From the NCBI GenBank assembly GCA_964634605.1, contig CAZWLJ010000001.1:1-64000 (forward strand): a stretch of 64,000 nucleotides of DNA. Direction: 5' to 3'. The notes beneath the pieces were generated by a model, which saw nothing but the letters and a program-made list of their open reading frames with translations, was not told the origin of the DNA and made no database searches. The position numbers were made by a program, and so were the translations under genes. The DNA is from UPXZ01 sp964634605. GTDB taxonomy: Bacteria; Bacteroidota; Bacteroidia; Bacteroidales; Paludibacteraceae. Shown here piece by piece: positions 26,004 to 33,461 of this stretch (position 1 is its first letter; each line of letters begins with the position of its first letter).

Positions 26004-26573
26004 ATGGATAACACTCCGAAAACAGAAATAACACCAATCATTGACCTCTGCGGGATTTTCAACAGAGCCGGTGAATCTCAGCTGATAATTGAATCACAGC
26101 TGCAGGAGGTGTCTGAAAAACCGGAGGAGATATGTCATGGTACGGATGTTTGCCGGGATGCTTTCGATGAGAAAACAGAGGTTAATGACAAACTGGTTTA
26201 TTCGGCCGACCATAATAAGATTCAGGCAAAAGAGGACGAAAATCCGACAAAAAATTTCTTTCTAAACGATGAATTATTTGAAAGAGTCACACAGATAATA
26301 AGCGATCCCGACGGGAACACGGATGGTAAACCTATCCGTACCAGGAAAAGCCATTATGTATTTGTTTACCTGCTGAACTCGAATTTCAAGCGAATACTAA
26401 AACTGATGAGTGAAGCCATTAGCAAAACTACCTGCAGAATTCAGCGACTCGCTTATACCATTTACCAATCCATACTCATTCTGTTCGGGATGTGTTCCAC
26501 ACGCCCCCGATATATCTATGCGGCCATTTTTGGCAGTTCTTCCACCCGGATTTTATTTAAATATATCTGTTAA
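26004..26573 (+). CDS. Hypothetical protein, unrecognised
   Basis: A 189-residue reading frame with an acidic first half (residues 1-100) and a basic, hydrophobic end. I recognise no domain. The first about 120 residues look like genuine coding sequence (even composition, few rare residues). The last about 60 residues are Ile/Ser/Arg-rich and could result from a frameshift, since another plus frame is open across 26410-26616. No signal peptide. It lies between the repeat block and the DUF6261 gene in the A/T-rich accessory zone. Confidence 0.45.
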   Translation: MDNTPKTEITPIIDLCGIFNRAGESQLIIESQLQEVSEKPEEICHGTDVCRDAFDEKTEVNDKLVYSADHNKIQAKEDENPTKNFFLNDELFERVTQIISDPDGNTDGKPIRTRKSHYVFVYLLNSNFKRILKLMSEAISKTTCRIQRLAYTIYQSILILFGMCSTRPRYIYAAIFGSSSTRILFKYIC

Positions 26574-26618
26574 ACGGGACATAGTGAGTATTTCACCCAT
26601 TACCCGTGCAACCTGATA

Positions 26619-26759
26619 ATCAGCCCCTCAATCCCTTAAAAAAGAGAGTTGAAGAGCATTAAACAATGTTCTGCTGTAAATATAAGGATGTTATAACTGT
26701 TTTTTTACATAAGCATTTACACCGGAAACAAAATTTCAACTGCTTTCAGAGGGGCTGAT
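26619..26759. repeat. 11-bp inverted repeat spanning the DUF6261 upstream region
   Basis: ATCAGCCCCTC (26619-26629) and its exact complement GAGGGGCTGAT (26749-26759) enclose about 119 bp without an ORF, 45 bp before the DUF6261 ATG. It may be a mobile-element remnant or a structured leader. Confidence 0.5.
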
Positions 26760-26804
26760 AAGTTACATTTTTATACAATAATTTCTTATAACATTAAAAA
26801 TAAA

Positions 26805-27557
26805 ATGAATATGATTACTAAAATAAAAACAAAGATTTCGAGAGTAAATAACGATACACTTGCCACACTGGGCATGCGTGTTATCGACACAGTGAATGAA
26901 TCCGGTATCGAAGAAGCTATCGGGAGTAAGCAATTCCTGAATCTGAAAGAGGCGAATGCCAGGTATCAGCTGTCTACCAATCCGATAAATTTAAAGCTAC
27001 TTTCCTCGAAGGTTGAAGAAAAGTTCAGAGAACGAAATCAGCTCTTTACGGAAATATACACCTACGTTAAAGGACAGACAGTAGCCGATGATGCAGAAGT
27101 TAAAACTGCCGCGCTCAAAGTTTACGAAGAACTTACCAAGTTTGGCATTAATTTCAGCAAGTTACGGCAGGCAGATATGACGATGCGTTACATACGTATT
27201 ATCGAATCGCTGCAACAGCCGGAATTTGCTGAAGTACTGGTTACCACAAAGCTGACGGCCAAACTAGCCGCCCTGAATACCGCGCAGCGGGAGTACGAGG
27301 ATCTGTATATGGGCAGGGGTAACCGCGTAGCCGGGAAAGTAGCTCCTTCGAGTATACGGAAGCAAATGGAAAATGCCCTGAAAAAGCATCTGGAAGAAAC
27401 CGGTTTCCTCTACGAAAAGTATGAAACCGAAGCGTGGAAAACCCTTTATGCTAACCTCCGGAAACGTTTCGACGAAGTGAGCATTGCACAGGTACCCGCA
27501 AAGCAGGATGCACAACCTTCTGCGGTTGAAACTTCGCAGGCGGGAGCTGCATCGTAA
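26805..27557 (+). CDS. DUF6261 family protein
   Basis: A 250-residue, mostly helical, soluble protein resembling the DUF6261 family seen in Bacteroidales; the family has no known function. Helical heptad-like segments fill residues 15-130, and a glycine-containing linker (GRGNRVAGKVAP) sits near 165-180. The C-terminal about 20 residues are low complexity. It is monocistronic with its own terminator. Directly behind it lies an array of seven 42-bp repeats, each with a hairpin core, which may or may not be functionally linked. Confidence 0.65.
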   Translation: MNMITKIKTKISRVNNDTLATLGMRVIDTVNESGIEEAIGSKQFLNLKEANARYQLSTNPINLKLLSSKVEEKFRERNQLFTEIYTYVKGQTVADDAEVKTAALKVYEELTKFGINFSKLRQADMTMRYIRIIESLQQPEFAEVLVTTKLTAKLAALNTAQREYEDLYMGRGNRVAGKVAPSSIRKQMENALKKHLEETGFLYEKYETEAWKTLYANLRKRFDEVSIAQVPAKQDAQPSAVETSQAGAAS

Positions 27558-27589
27558 ACGGTTTTTCTGATAAAATCATTCTGAAAATT

Positions 27590-27624
27590 AAATCCGTAAC
27601 ATTGAATTGTTACGGATTTTTTTG
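27590..27624 (+). terminator. Intrinsic terminator of the DUF6261 gene
   Basis: AAATCCGTAAC (27590-27600) pairs with GTTACGGATTT (27609-27619) around 8 nt, followed by TTTTTG. Confidence 0.88.
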
Positions 27625-27633
27625 TGTCCGTTT

Positions 27634-27926
27634 TTACTGTAAAAATTACAGAAACTGAAAAACCGAAGGAAAATGACTTTTGTAACATTACAGAAACCAA
27701 AAAACCGCAGGAAATTAACCTCTGTATCTTTACAGAAGCTAAAAAACAGGATAAATAGGCTTCTGTAACATTACAGAAACCAAAAAACCACAGGAAATTC
27801 ACTTCTGTAAAATTACAGAAATCAAAAAACCGATGGAAAATGACTTCTGTTACATTACAGAAGCTAAAAAACCAGGGAAACTGATTTCTGTAACTTTTTA
27901 AAACCCTAAAACCCGGGTAAATTGAT
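27634..27926 (+). repeat. Array of seven 42-bp tandem repeats with palindromic core
   Basis: Units start at about 27634, 27677, 27719, 27760, 27802, 27844 and 27885 (period 41-43 bp). The core is TTCTGTAACATTACAGAA, whose arms TTCTGTAA and TTACAGAA pair around two bases. It is followed by an A-rich spacer (CCAAAAAACC) and GGAAATT. Arms co-vary little; the loop base and spacer vary. The last unit has lost the right arm. It is not a CRISPR: there are no unique spacers and the whole unit repeats. Confidence 0.88.
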
Positions 27927-28004
27927 TTTCCTGATAAACGACCCCACCTCCAGACGTATTACAATGCAGGTACCACTCAATCGCATATGGATTTAAAATT
28001 AAAC

Positions 28005-28034
28005 TTGCTTTTTCGAAATTATTCTGTAAATTTG
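28005..28034 (+). promoter_or_regulatory. Promoter of the PLD-helicase gene
   Basis: TTG (28005-28007), a 19-bp spacer, then TAAATTTG (28027-28034), a full match to the Bacteroidota consensus. The implied untranslated leader is about 185 nt before the ATG at 28225. The stretch from the array end to 28225 holds no ORF. Confidence 0.65.
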
Positions 28035-28224
28035 TGAAATTTTGAAATTTTGCGGATCGAAAGGAGTGGAAATACCTGCTTATAACGGTTCTGGCAAAGT
28101 TAAATTATCATAATCAAGAATTTGTGTCAGAAGGTGTCAAAAAGAGGGATGAACTTTGTGGAAAATCAAATAGAAAAAAATAAATTGTTTCAAAACGAAA
28201 TAATTTTCACTTAAATCCTTAATA

Positions 28225-31200
28225 ATGCAAACTGGACTTTACGAACAACTCATAAATAAACTGATTAAGTCAAAATTAGATGGACTTGATAGAAATAATT
28301 ATTTAGTAAAATCAATATCTGTTGACAAAGAAGAGGCTTCTAAGATTCTTTCGCGTTATTTGATTACTGTAATTCAGTATGGATTAAGTCTAATAAATGG
28401 TGATATTGAAAAGCAAATTGAAATTTCGAATAAGATTATCAGACTTTTACGGGATGAAATAAAAGAAGATGATTTTGAAGAAGATTTAATTGATACACAA
28501 GCTAAGATTTTAACGGCAATATTGAATAAAATAGATTCTGGAATTGCTGATTTTGACAAGTATTTAAAAGAAATCACACCCTACACTCGCTTATCTCAAA
28601 GCGAATTATTCACCGGAAGTAATGCCGGAGTTTCGCTTGACAGCGAAATTCGAAAAGAAATTCAATCGTCAGATAAAATTTGCTTTTTAGTTTCATTTAT
28701 CAAATGGTCTGGCATTGTAATATTTAAAAAAGAACTGACTGAATTTACCGAAAGAGGTGGACAACTGAAAGTAATTACCACTTCGTACATGGGTGCAACT
28801 GATTATAAGGCTGTTGAATTCTTATCCACACTCAAAAACACCGAAATCAAGGTTTCGTTCAATACGGAAAGTGAACGACTACACGCAAAAGCATATTTGT
28901 TTTTGCGTAAAACAGGTTTTGATACAGGTTATATTGGTTCTTCTAACATGTCACGCTCGGCATTGACCAATGGTCTGGAATGGAATTTGAAAGTTACTAC
29001 TAAAGAAGTAGGTCATATTATTGATAAATTCAAGAAAATATTTGATACTTACTGGCAGGACAAAGAGTTTGAGCTGTATGATAATAAAAGAGATGCAGAG
29101 AAATTCCAAAAAGCGCTGAGAAGAGAGCGTACTTTCGATAGAACAATTTCTTCTTTTTATTTTGATATCAAACCTTTCCCATTTCAGAATGAAATTCTTG
29201 AAAAGTTGGATGTAGAAAGAAATGTGCACAATCGCTACAGAAATCTGATAGTAGCAGCTACCGGCACGGGAAAAACAGTTATTTCTGCATTTGATTACAA
29301 ACGATTTAGAAAAGAAAATCCTTCCTCCCGACTTTTATTTGTTGCTCACCGGAAAGAAATACTTCAACAAACGCAAGCCACTTTTCAGGGTATATTAGGC
29401 GACAATAATTTTGGAGAATTGTGGGTGGATGGGTTAGAACCTGAAAAGTATGATTGTGTCTTTGCTTCGGTTCAAACTCTCAACAATCGAATAGCTGAGC
29501 TCACTTTATCGGAAAGTTTTTACGACTATATAGTGATTGACGAAGTTCACCACATTGCTGCGAATAGTTATCGACCAATTTTAGAAAAATTTAGTCCTAA
29601 TATTTTGCTTGGTTTGACCGCTACGCCTGAGCGTATGGACAACGAAGATATTTTGTTAGATTTCTGCAATACCATTGCTGCTGAAATCAGACTTCCGGAA
29701 GCGCTAAACAGAAAGTTACTTTGTCCTTTTCAGTATTTTGGAATTACCGACAGCATTGATTTGTCGAATGTAACCTGGCAAAACGGAAAATACCTACCCA
29801 GTGAATTAAGTAGAATTTATACCCAAAGTGATTATCGGGTTGGTGAGATACATAAAAATTTAGAAAAATACCTGAATGACATTAATGATGTCCGTGCATT
29901 GTGTTTCTGTGTAACTCAAGAACATGCACAGTTCATGGCCGAGAAGTTTACTCTTTTAGGTTATAAGGCAGATTATTTGGTGTCAAATCGCAATCATTTG
30001 CGAGAGGAATTAAGGATGAAATTCAAAAGTAAAGAGATAAATTATCTTTTTGTGGTTGATATTTTTAATGAAGGAGTTGATATTCCTGAAATTGATACGG
30101 TGCTTTTCCTTCGTCCAACTGAAAGTTTGACCATATTTCTTCAACAATTAGGTCGTGGACTTCGGCTTGCCGAAGATAAAGAATGTCTCACCGTTTTAGA
30201 CTTTGTAGGAAACTCACGTCCTGAATATGATTTTGAAGGTAAATTCAGAGCGTTAGTGGGTAAAACAAACACTCCAATCAGCAAGGAAATTGAAGCTGAT
30301 TTTCCACATTTACCATTAGGATGTTCAATTGTTTTAGAAAAGAAAGCTAAAAGGGTTATCTTAGACAATATCCTGAAAGCAACTTCATTCAACATCAACC
30401 AATTGTTGGTGAAAATACGAAACTTCAAACATCAAACGAACTTAGAACTGACATTAAAGAACTTTTCTAAGTTTAATAATATACCATTGGAACTTATTTA
30501 TAATAAGAGATATACATGGAAAAGACTTTGTGAAAAAGCCGGTCAAATTGATGATTTCGCGGCAATAAATGAAACTGAAATCTATCGAACAATAAGTAAG
30601 AAGTGGCTTTCATGTAGTTCAACTTCATATTTTGAATTTATTCTTGCGTTAGCTAAGAAAAACTTTCAGGTTGACATTGCTTCAATGAGTGAAGCCGAAA
30701 AGAACATGTGTTTGATGCTTTATTATGATGTTTGGCAAAATCCCGGACAATTTAATTCACTCGAAGAAAGCATAAGAGCCATTGGAGCAAATCCGGTTTT
30801 GGTTGAAGAAATTAAAGAATTACTTGAAATTTTACTAGACAAGATTGATTTCCTCGAAAAAGAAATCGAATTGCCATACGAGCAACCATTAAAAGTTCAC
30901 AGTAGATATACCAGAGATCAGATATTAGTAGCATTTGGACTGAGTTCATTTGAAGTAAAATCAAGTAATAGAGAAGGCTGTGCAAACAACGCGCAAATAA
31001 ATACAGAAATACTATTTGTTGATTTGATTAAATCCGAAAGTGATTTTTCGCCTTCCACACTTTACCAAGATTATGCAATTAGTGATACATTGTTTCATTG
31101 GCAAACTCAAAACTCAGCACGACCTGAAACAGGAAGAGGTTTATCTTACATTCAGCATGAAAAACAGGGTAAAATCATACTGTTATTTGTGAGAGAACAA

Positions 31201-31359
31201 AATAAGAATGAGTTCAAAAACACCATGTCGTATGTATTTCTTGGAGAAGGAAGGCTCACAGATTATTACGGTTCAAAACCAATGAGTATTACCTGGGAAT
31301 TAAGCGAACCAATGCCACCGTATTTCTGGAAAGAGACGGCGAAGATGGCTGTGGGTTAG
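28225..31359 (+). CDS. PLD-nuclease-like / superfamily II helicase / DUF3427 protein
   Basis: This 1044-residue protein fuses three parts. A phospholipase-D-like nuclease region lies at about 115-300, with the HxK motif in RLHAKAYLF (about 218-226) and GSSNMSRSAL. The SF2 helicase core follows, with Walker A ATGTGKTV (about 345-352), DEVH box (about 439-442), motif III-like GLTATPER and motif VI QQLGRGLR (about 638-645). A C-terminal DUF3427-type domain fills the rest (from about 690). The fold set is found in restriction or anti-phage-type and DNA-repair proteins, but I know no proven role for this exact architecture. It stands alone, is A/T-rich, and has its own promoter, consistent with horizontal gain. 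Confidence 0.85.
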   Translation: MQTGLYEQLINKLIKSKLDGLDRNNYLVKSISVDKEEASKILSRYLITVIQYGLSLINGDIEKQIEISNKIIRLLRDEIKEDDFEEDLIDTQAKILTAILNKIDSGIADFDKYLKEITPYTRLSQSELFTGSNAGVSLDSEIRKEIQSSDKICFLVSFIKWSGIVIFKKELTEFTERGGQLKVITTSYMGATDYKAVEFLSTLKNTEIKVSFNTESERLHAKAYLFLRKTGFDTGYIGSSNMSRSALTNGLEWNLKVTTKEVGHIIDKFKKIFDTYWQDKEFELYDNKRDAEKFQKALRRERTFDRTISSFYFDIKPFPFQNEILEKLDVERNVHNRYRNLIVAATGTGKTVISAFDYKRFRKENPSSRLLFVAHRKEILQQTQATFQGILGDNNFGELWVDGLEPEKYDCVFASVQTLNNRIAELTLSESFYDYIVIDEVHHIAANSYRPILEKFSPNILLGLTATPERMDNEDILLDFCNTIAAEIRLPEALNRKLLCPFQYFGITDSIDLSNVTWQNGKYLPSELSRIYTQSDYRVGEIHKNLEKYLNDINDVRALCFCVTQEHAQFMAEKFTLLGYKADYLVSNRNHLREELRMKFKSKEINYLFVVDIFNEGVDIPEIDTVLFLRPTESLTIFLQQLGRGLRLAEDKECLTVLDFVGNSRPEYDFEGKFRALVGKTNTPISKEIEADFPHLPLGCSIVLEKKAKRVILDNILKATSFNINQLLVKIRNFKHQTNLELTLKNFSKFNNIPLELIYNKRYTWKRLCEKAGQIDDFAAINETEIYRTISKKWLSCSSTSYFEFILALAKKNFQVDIASMSEAEKNMCLMLYYDVWQNPGQFNSLEESIRAIGANPVLVEEIKELLEILLDKIDFLEKEIELPYEQPLKVHSRYTRDQILVAFGLSSFEVKSSNREGCANNAQINTEILFVDLIKSESDFSPSTLYQDYAISDTLFHWQTQNSARPETGRGLSYIQHEKQGKIILLFVREQNKNEFKNTMSYVFLGEGRLTDYYGSKPMSITWELSEPMPPYFWKETAKMAVG

Positions 31360-31516
31360 AAAGATTGAATTTACCACAAATAATATTTCTTTTATCATCG
31401 GGGGACTATCTCGGCTCTCACCCCGATGAACCATTGTCGCAAATGTCCTCAAAGTCAGCCAAAAGATGCAAACAAGCAAATAAGTTAACAAGCAAATAAG
31501 TAAATAAAATCAAGCT

Positions 31517-31810
31517 ATGGATAAGCAATACAACCAGGATGGATTTATACCCAAGCATGGAGGTTATGAGCGTTTGATAACTTACCAGAAGTCGGAGATA
31601 ATATATGACGGTACATACTATTTTGCGCACAAGTATCTGGATAAGTACGACCGCACCATTGATCAGATGGTGCAATCGGCACGCTCGGGCAAGCAAAATA
31701 TTGTGGAAGCCAGCATGGCATCAGGTACTTCCAAAGAAACTGAAATAAAGCTTACCAATGTAGCCCGTGCTTCGCTCGAAGAGCTGAAAAAGTGCAGTTT
31801 AACGGCATAA
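31517..31810 (+). CDS. Four-helix-bundle protein, C-terminally truncated
   Basis: 97 residues that match the start of the 'four helix bundle suffix' proteins related to 23S rRNA intervening-sequence proteins (GYERLITYQKSEIIYDGTYYF, then ARSGKQNIVEAS and SLEEL). The family is usually about twice this length; here it stops soon after SLEELKKC. The truncation leaves two of the helices. No function is established. It begins a cluster of small same-strand genes and may be a decaying gene. Confidence 0.7.
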   Translation: MDKQYNQDGFIPKHGGYERLITYQKSEIIYDGTYYFAHKYLDKYDRTIDQMVQSARSGKQNIVEASMASGTSKETEIKLTNVARASLEELKKCSLTA

Positions 31811-31820
31811 ATGCATCAGA

Positions 31821-32213
31821 ATGAAGAATCCGAAAAGCATATATATCATTGTTTCAATTTCCTTATTCGCCGGACTGTTGCATTTCGTCGTTGGTCCGGA
31901 TTATCAGGGAATTTTCAGGCATTTTATTCGTGGATATTTATTTGATATTCTGCTGCCTGCGAATATGTATTTATTGTTACAAATAGCACTGAGAAAGAGC
32001 ATATCAGTTAAGAAAACCCGAATCGCAGGTGCTATATTCACCATTGCTTTTGGTACAATAGTAGAAATATTGCAGCTGAATGACATTGAATTTCTTGGCA
32101 GCACTTATGATCCGCTGGATATACTCATGTATTTCATTGGAACCGGACTGGGCATTGTAATTGATTTGACAATAATCGACAGGTTTGAAAAGCAAGGACA
32201 GAAAAATAAATAA
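31821..32213 (+). CDS. VanZ-like small integral membrane protein
   Basis: 130 residues with four hydrophobic segments (about 7-25, 38-60, 68-85, 98-120) and the VanZ-type motif DPLDILMYFIGTGLG near the end. VanZ-family proteins are small membrane proteins of mostly unknown role, the namesake giving low-level teicoplanin resistance. It starts 10 bp after the truncated helix-bundle gene. The function here is unknown. Confidence 0.7.
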   Translation: MKNPKSIYIIVSISLFAGLLHFVVGPDYQGIFRHFIRGYLFDILLPANMYLLLQIALRKSISVKKTRIAGAIFTIAFGTIVEILQLNDIEFLGSTYDPLDILMYFIGTGLGIVIDLTIIDRFEKQGQKNK

Positions 32214-32280
32214 TCAACTTACCTCGCGTTATAAACGTGGGGCAGCTGAAGGTCATGAAAAACGATTAAAAAATAATATT

Positions 32281-32505
32281 ATGATGGAAAAAGGTAATTA
32301 CACAGACGGAGTTCCCCAAGAACTTCAAAAGTTATTAGACAACGACCAAAAAGCACAGGATTTTTTCAACACGTTGTCAAAATCTTACAAACAAGGATAT
32401 TGTGATTGGGTTGGGACTGCTAAGCAAGAAGCAACCAGACAAACCAGGGCAGAGAAAGCCATTTTAATGCTTCGGAACAATCAAAAAACTTTAAAGACGG
32501 TATGA
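32281..32505 (+). CDS. YdeI/OmpD-associated family protein (short form)
   Basis: 74 residues from the ATG at 32281. A longer frame from 32185 overlaps the preceding gene and adds 32 unlikely residues. The sequence carries the family C-terminal pattern: ELQKLLDNDQKAQDFFNTLS, YCDWVGTAKQEATRQTRAEKA. Full-length family members are longer, with an N-terminal domain absent here, but single-domain forms also exist. The role is poorly known (linked in name to bacteriocin protection). The last bases overlap the next ATG (ATGA), suggesting translational coupling. Confidence 0.7.
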   Translation: MMEKGNYTDGVPQELQKLLDNDQKAQDFFNTLSKSYKQGYCDWVGTAKQEATRQTRAEKAILMLRNNQKTLKTV

Positions 32506-33020
32506 AAATGAAAATCAGACAGGCACTGATAGCCACTTTCCTTGTATTGACAGCTATTTGCTATGGACAACAGAACACAAATTGTGAAAAATGGAATTGG
32601 CTGATGGGCGAATGGATAGGTGAAGGAGGTGGACAGCCTGGTCAGGGTGGAGGAACATTTTCTTTTTCGTATGACCTCGACAAAAATATAATAGTCCGTA
32701 AAAGTCACTCGGAATACCCTGCTACTGACAACAAGCCCAAAATCATACACGATGATTTAATGATAGTCTATTTTGACGCAGGTGATAGTTCATCAAAAGC
32801 GATATACTTTGACAATGAAGGCCACATTATTAACTATTCTGTAGCGTATACAGACAAATCTATCACTTTGACAAGTTTAAAAGCGTCAAATTCTCCTTTT
32901 TTCAGACTTACCTACGATTTGCTTGAAAACGAAAAGATAAATACAAAGTTTGAAATATCACGCGACGGAGTGAAATTTATGACGTACGTTGAAGGTAAAA
33001 GCAGAAAAATAAAAAATTAG
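32502..33020 (+). CDS. Exported lipocalin/DUF1579-like protein
   Basis: 172 residues with a signal peptide (about 1-22, cut after AICYG). The mature part starts with CEKWNWLMGEWIGEGGG, the W-x-x-G-x-W opening of small lipocalin-like or DUF1579-like beta barrels, followed by alternating strands to the end. It is likely periplasmic; the ligand is unknown. Its start overlaps the stop of the YdeI-like gene by 4 bp. Family assignment is tentative. Confidence 0.6.
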   Translation: MKMKIRQALIATFLVLTAICYGQQNTNCEKWNWLMGEWIGEGGGQPGQGGGTFSFSYDLDKNIIVRKSHSEYPATDNKPKIIHDDLMIVYFDAGDSSSKAIYFDNEGHIINYSVAYTDKSITLTSLKASNSPFFRLTYDLLENEKINTKFEISRDGVKFMTYVEGKSRKIKN

Positions 33021-33025
33021 CTACA

Positions 33026-33038
33026 GCTGCCGCGCGAT
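33026..33038 (+). repeat. Short repeated element GCTGCCGCGCGAT, copy 1
   Basis: GCTGCCGCGCGAT begins 5 nt after the stop of the upstream gene. The same 13-mer begins 7 nt after the stop of the WG-repeat gene at 36144-36156. GC-rich words are unusual in this A/T-rich stretch. Confidence 0.55.
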
Positions 33039-33090
33039 ACAATGGCACCCGGCAGGGGGGATATAAAGATTGGTAATTTATGAAAGGATC

Positions 33091-33255
33091 ATGAAAAGCA
33101 GATGTGTTATTTTTGATTTTAACGGAACATTATTCCGGAATTCAGAGTTTCAGGAAAAAGCCTGGGATAAATATCCCGAAAGCCATCATCCTCCGTTCCA
33201 CCGGATATGCCGGAGAAAAGAGCAGATATTCGCGCTGGTTGGCGGGATTAATTAA
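33091..33255 (+). pseudogene. HAD-family hydrolase, N-terminal remnant
   Basis: From the ATG at 33091 the first residues (RCVIFDFNGTLFRNSEFQEKAWD) are a clear HAD motif I start with the two aspartate-type positions DFN. The sequence then loses all similarity and stops after 54 residues. A full HAD enzyme has 200 or more residues. The remainder of the gene is absent, so this is a decayed fragment. Confidence 0.65.
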
Positions 33256-33461
33256 TTTTCGGCTACCAATGCAAAACTAATAACAGACAGAATTTTGTAG
33301 TCAACTGCTAAAAATAAATGCCTGCAGGGAATTGATATTTGGGAAAAACTTTAATAACGATAATTATTATCACCATAAAGCATTATCATATATAATTGAT
33401 CAAAAATCTAACTCATAGTACTATAAGAAATAACCTGAATATAAATTTTAAAACGAAACAC

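Noticed and set aside
27446..27802. 118-codon minus-strand ORF over the 42-bp array
   Set aside because: It consists of translated repeats (period 14 residues) running into the antisense of DUF6261; arises because 42 is a multiple of 3.
27634..27926. CRISPR array
   Set aside because: No unique spacers: the whole 42-bp unit recurs, and there are no cas genes.
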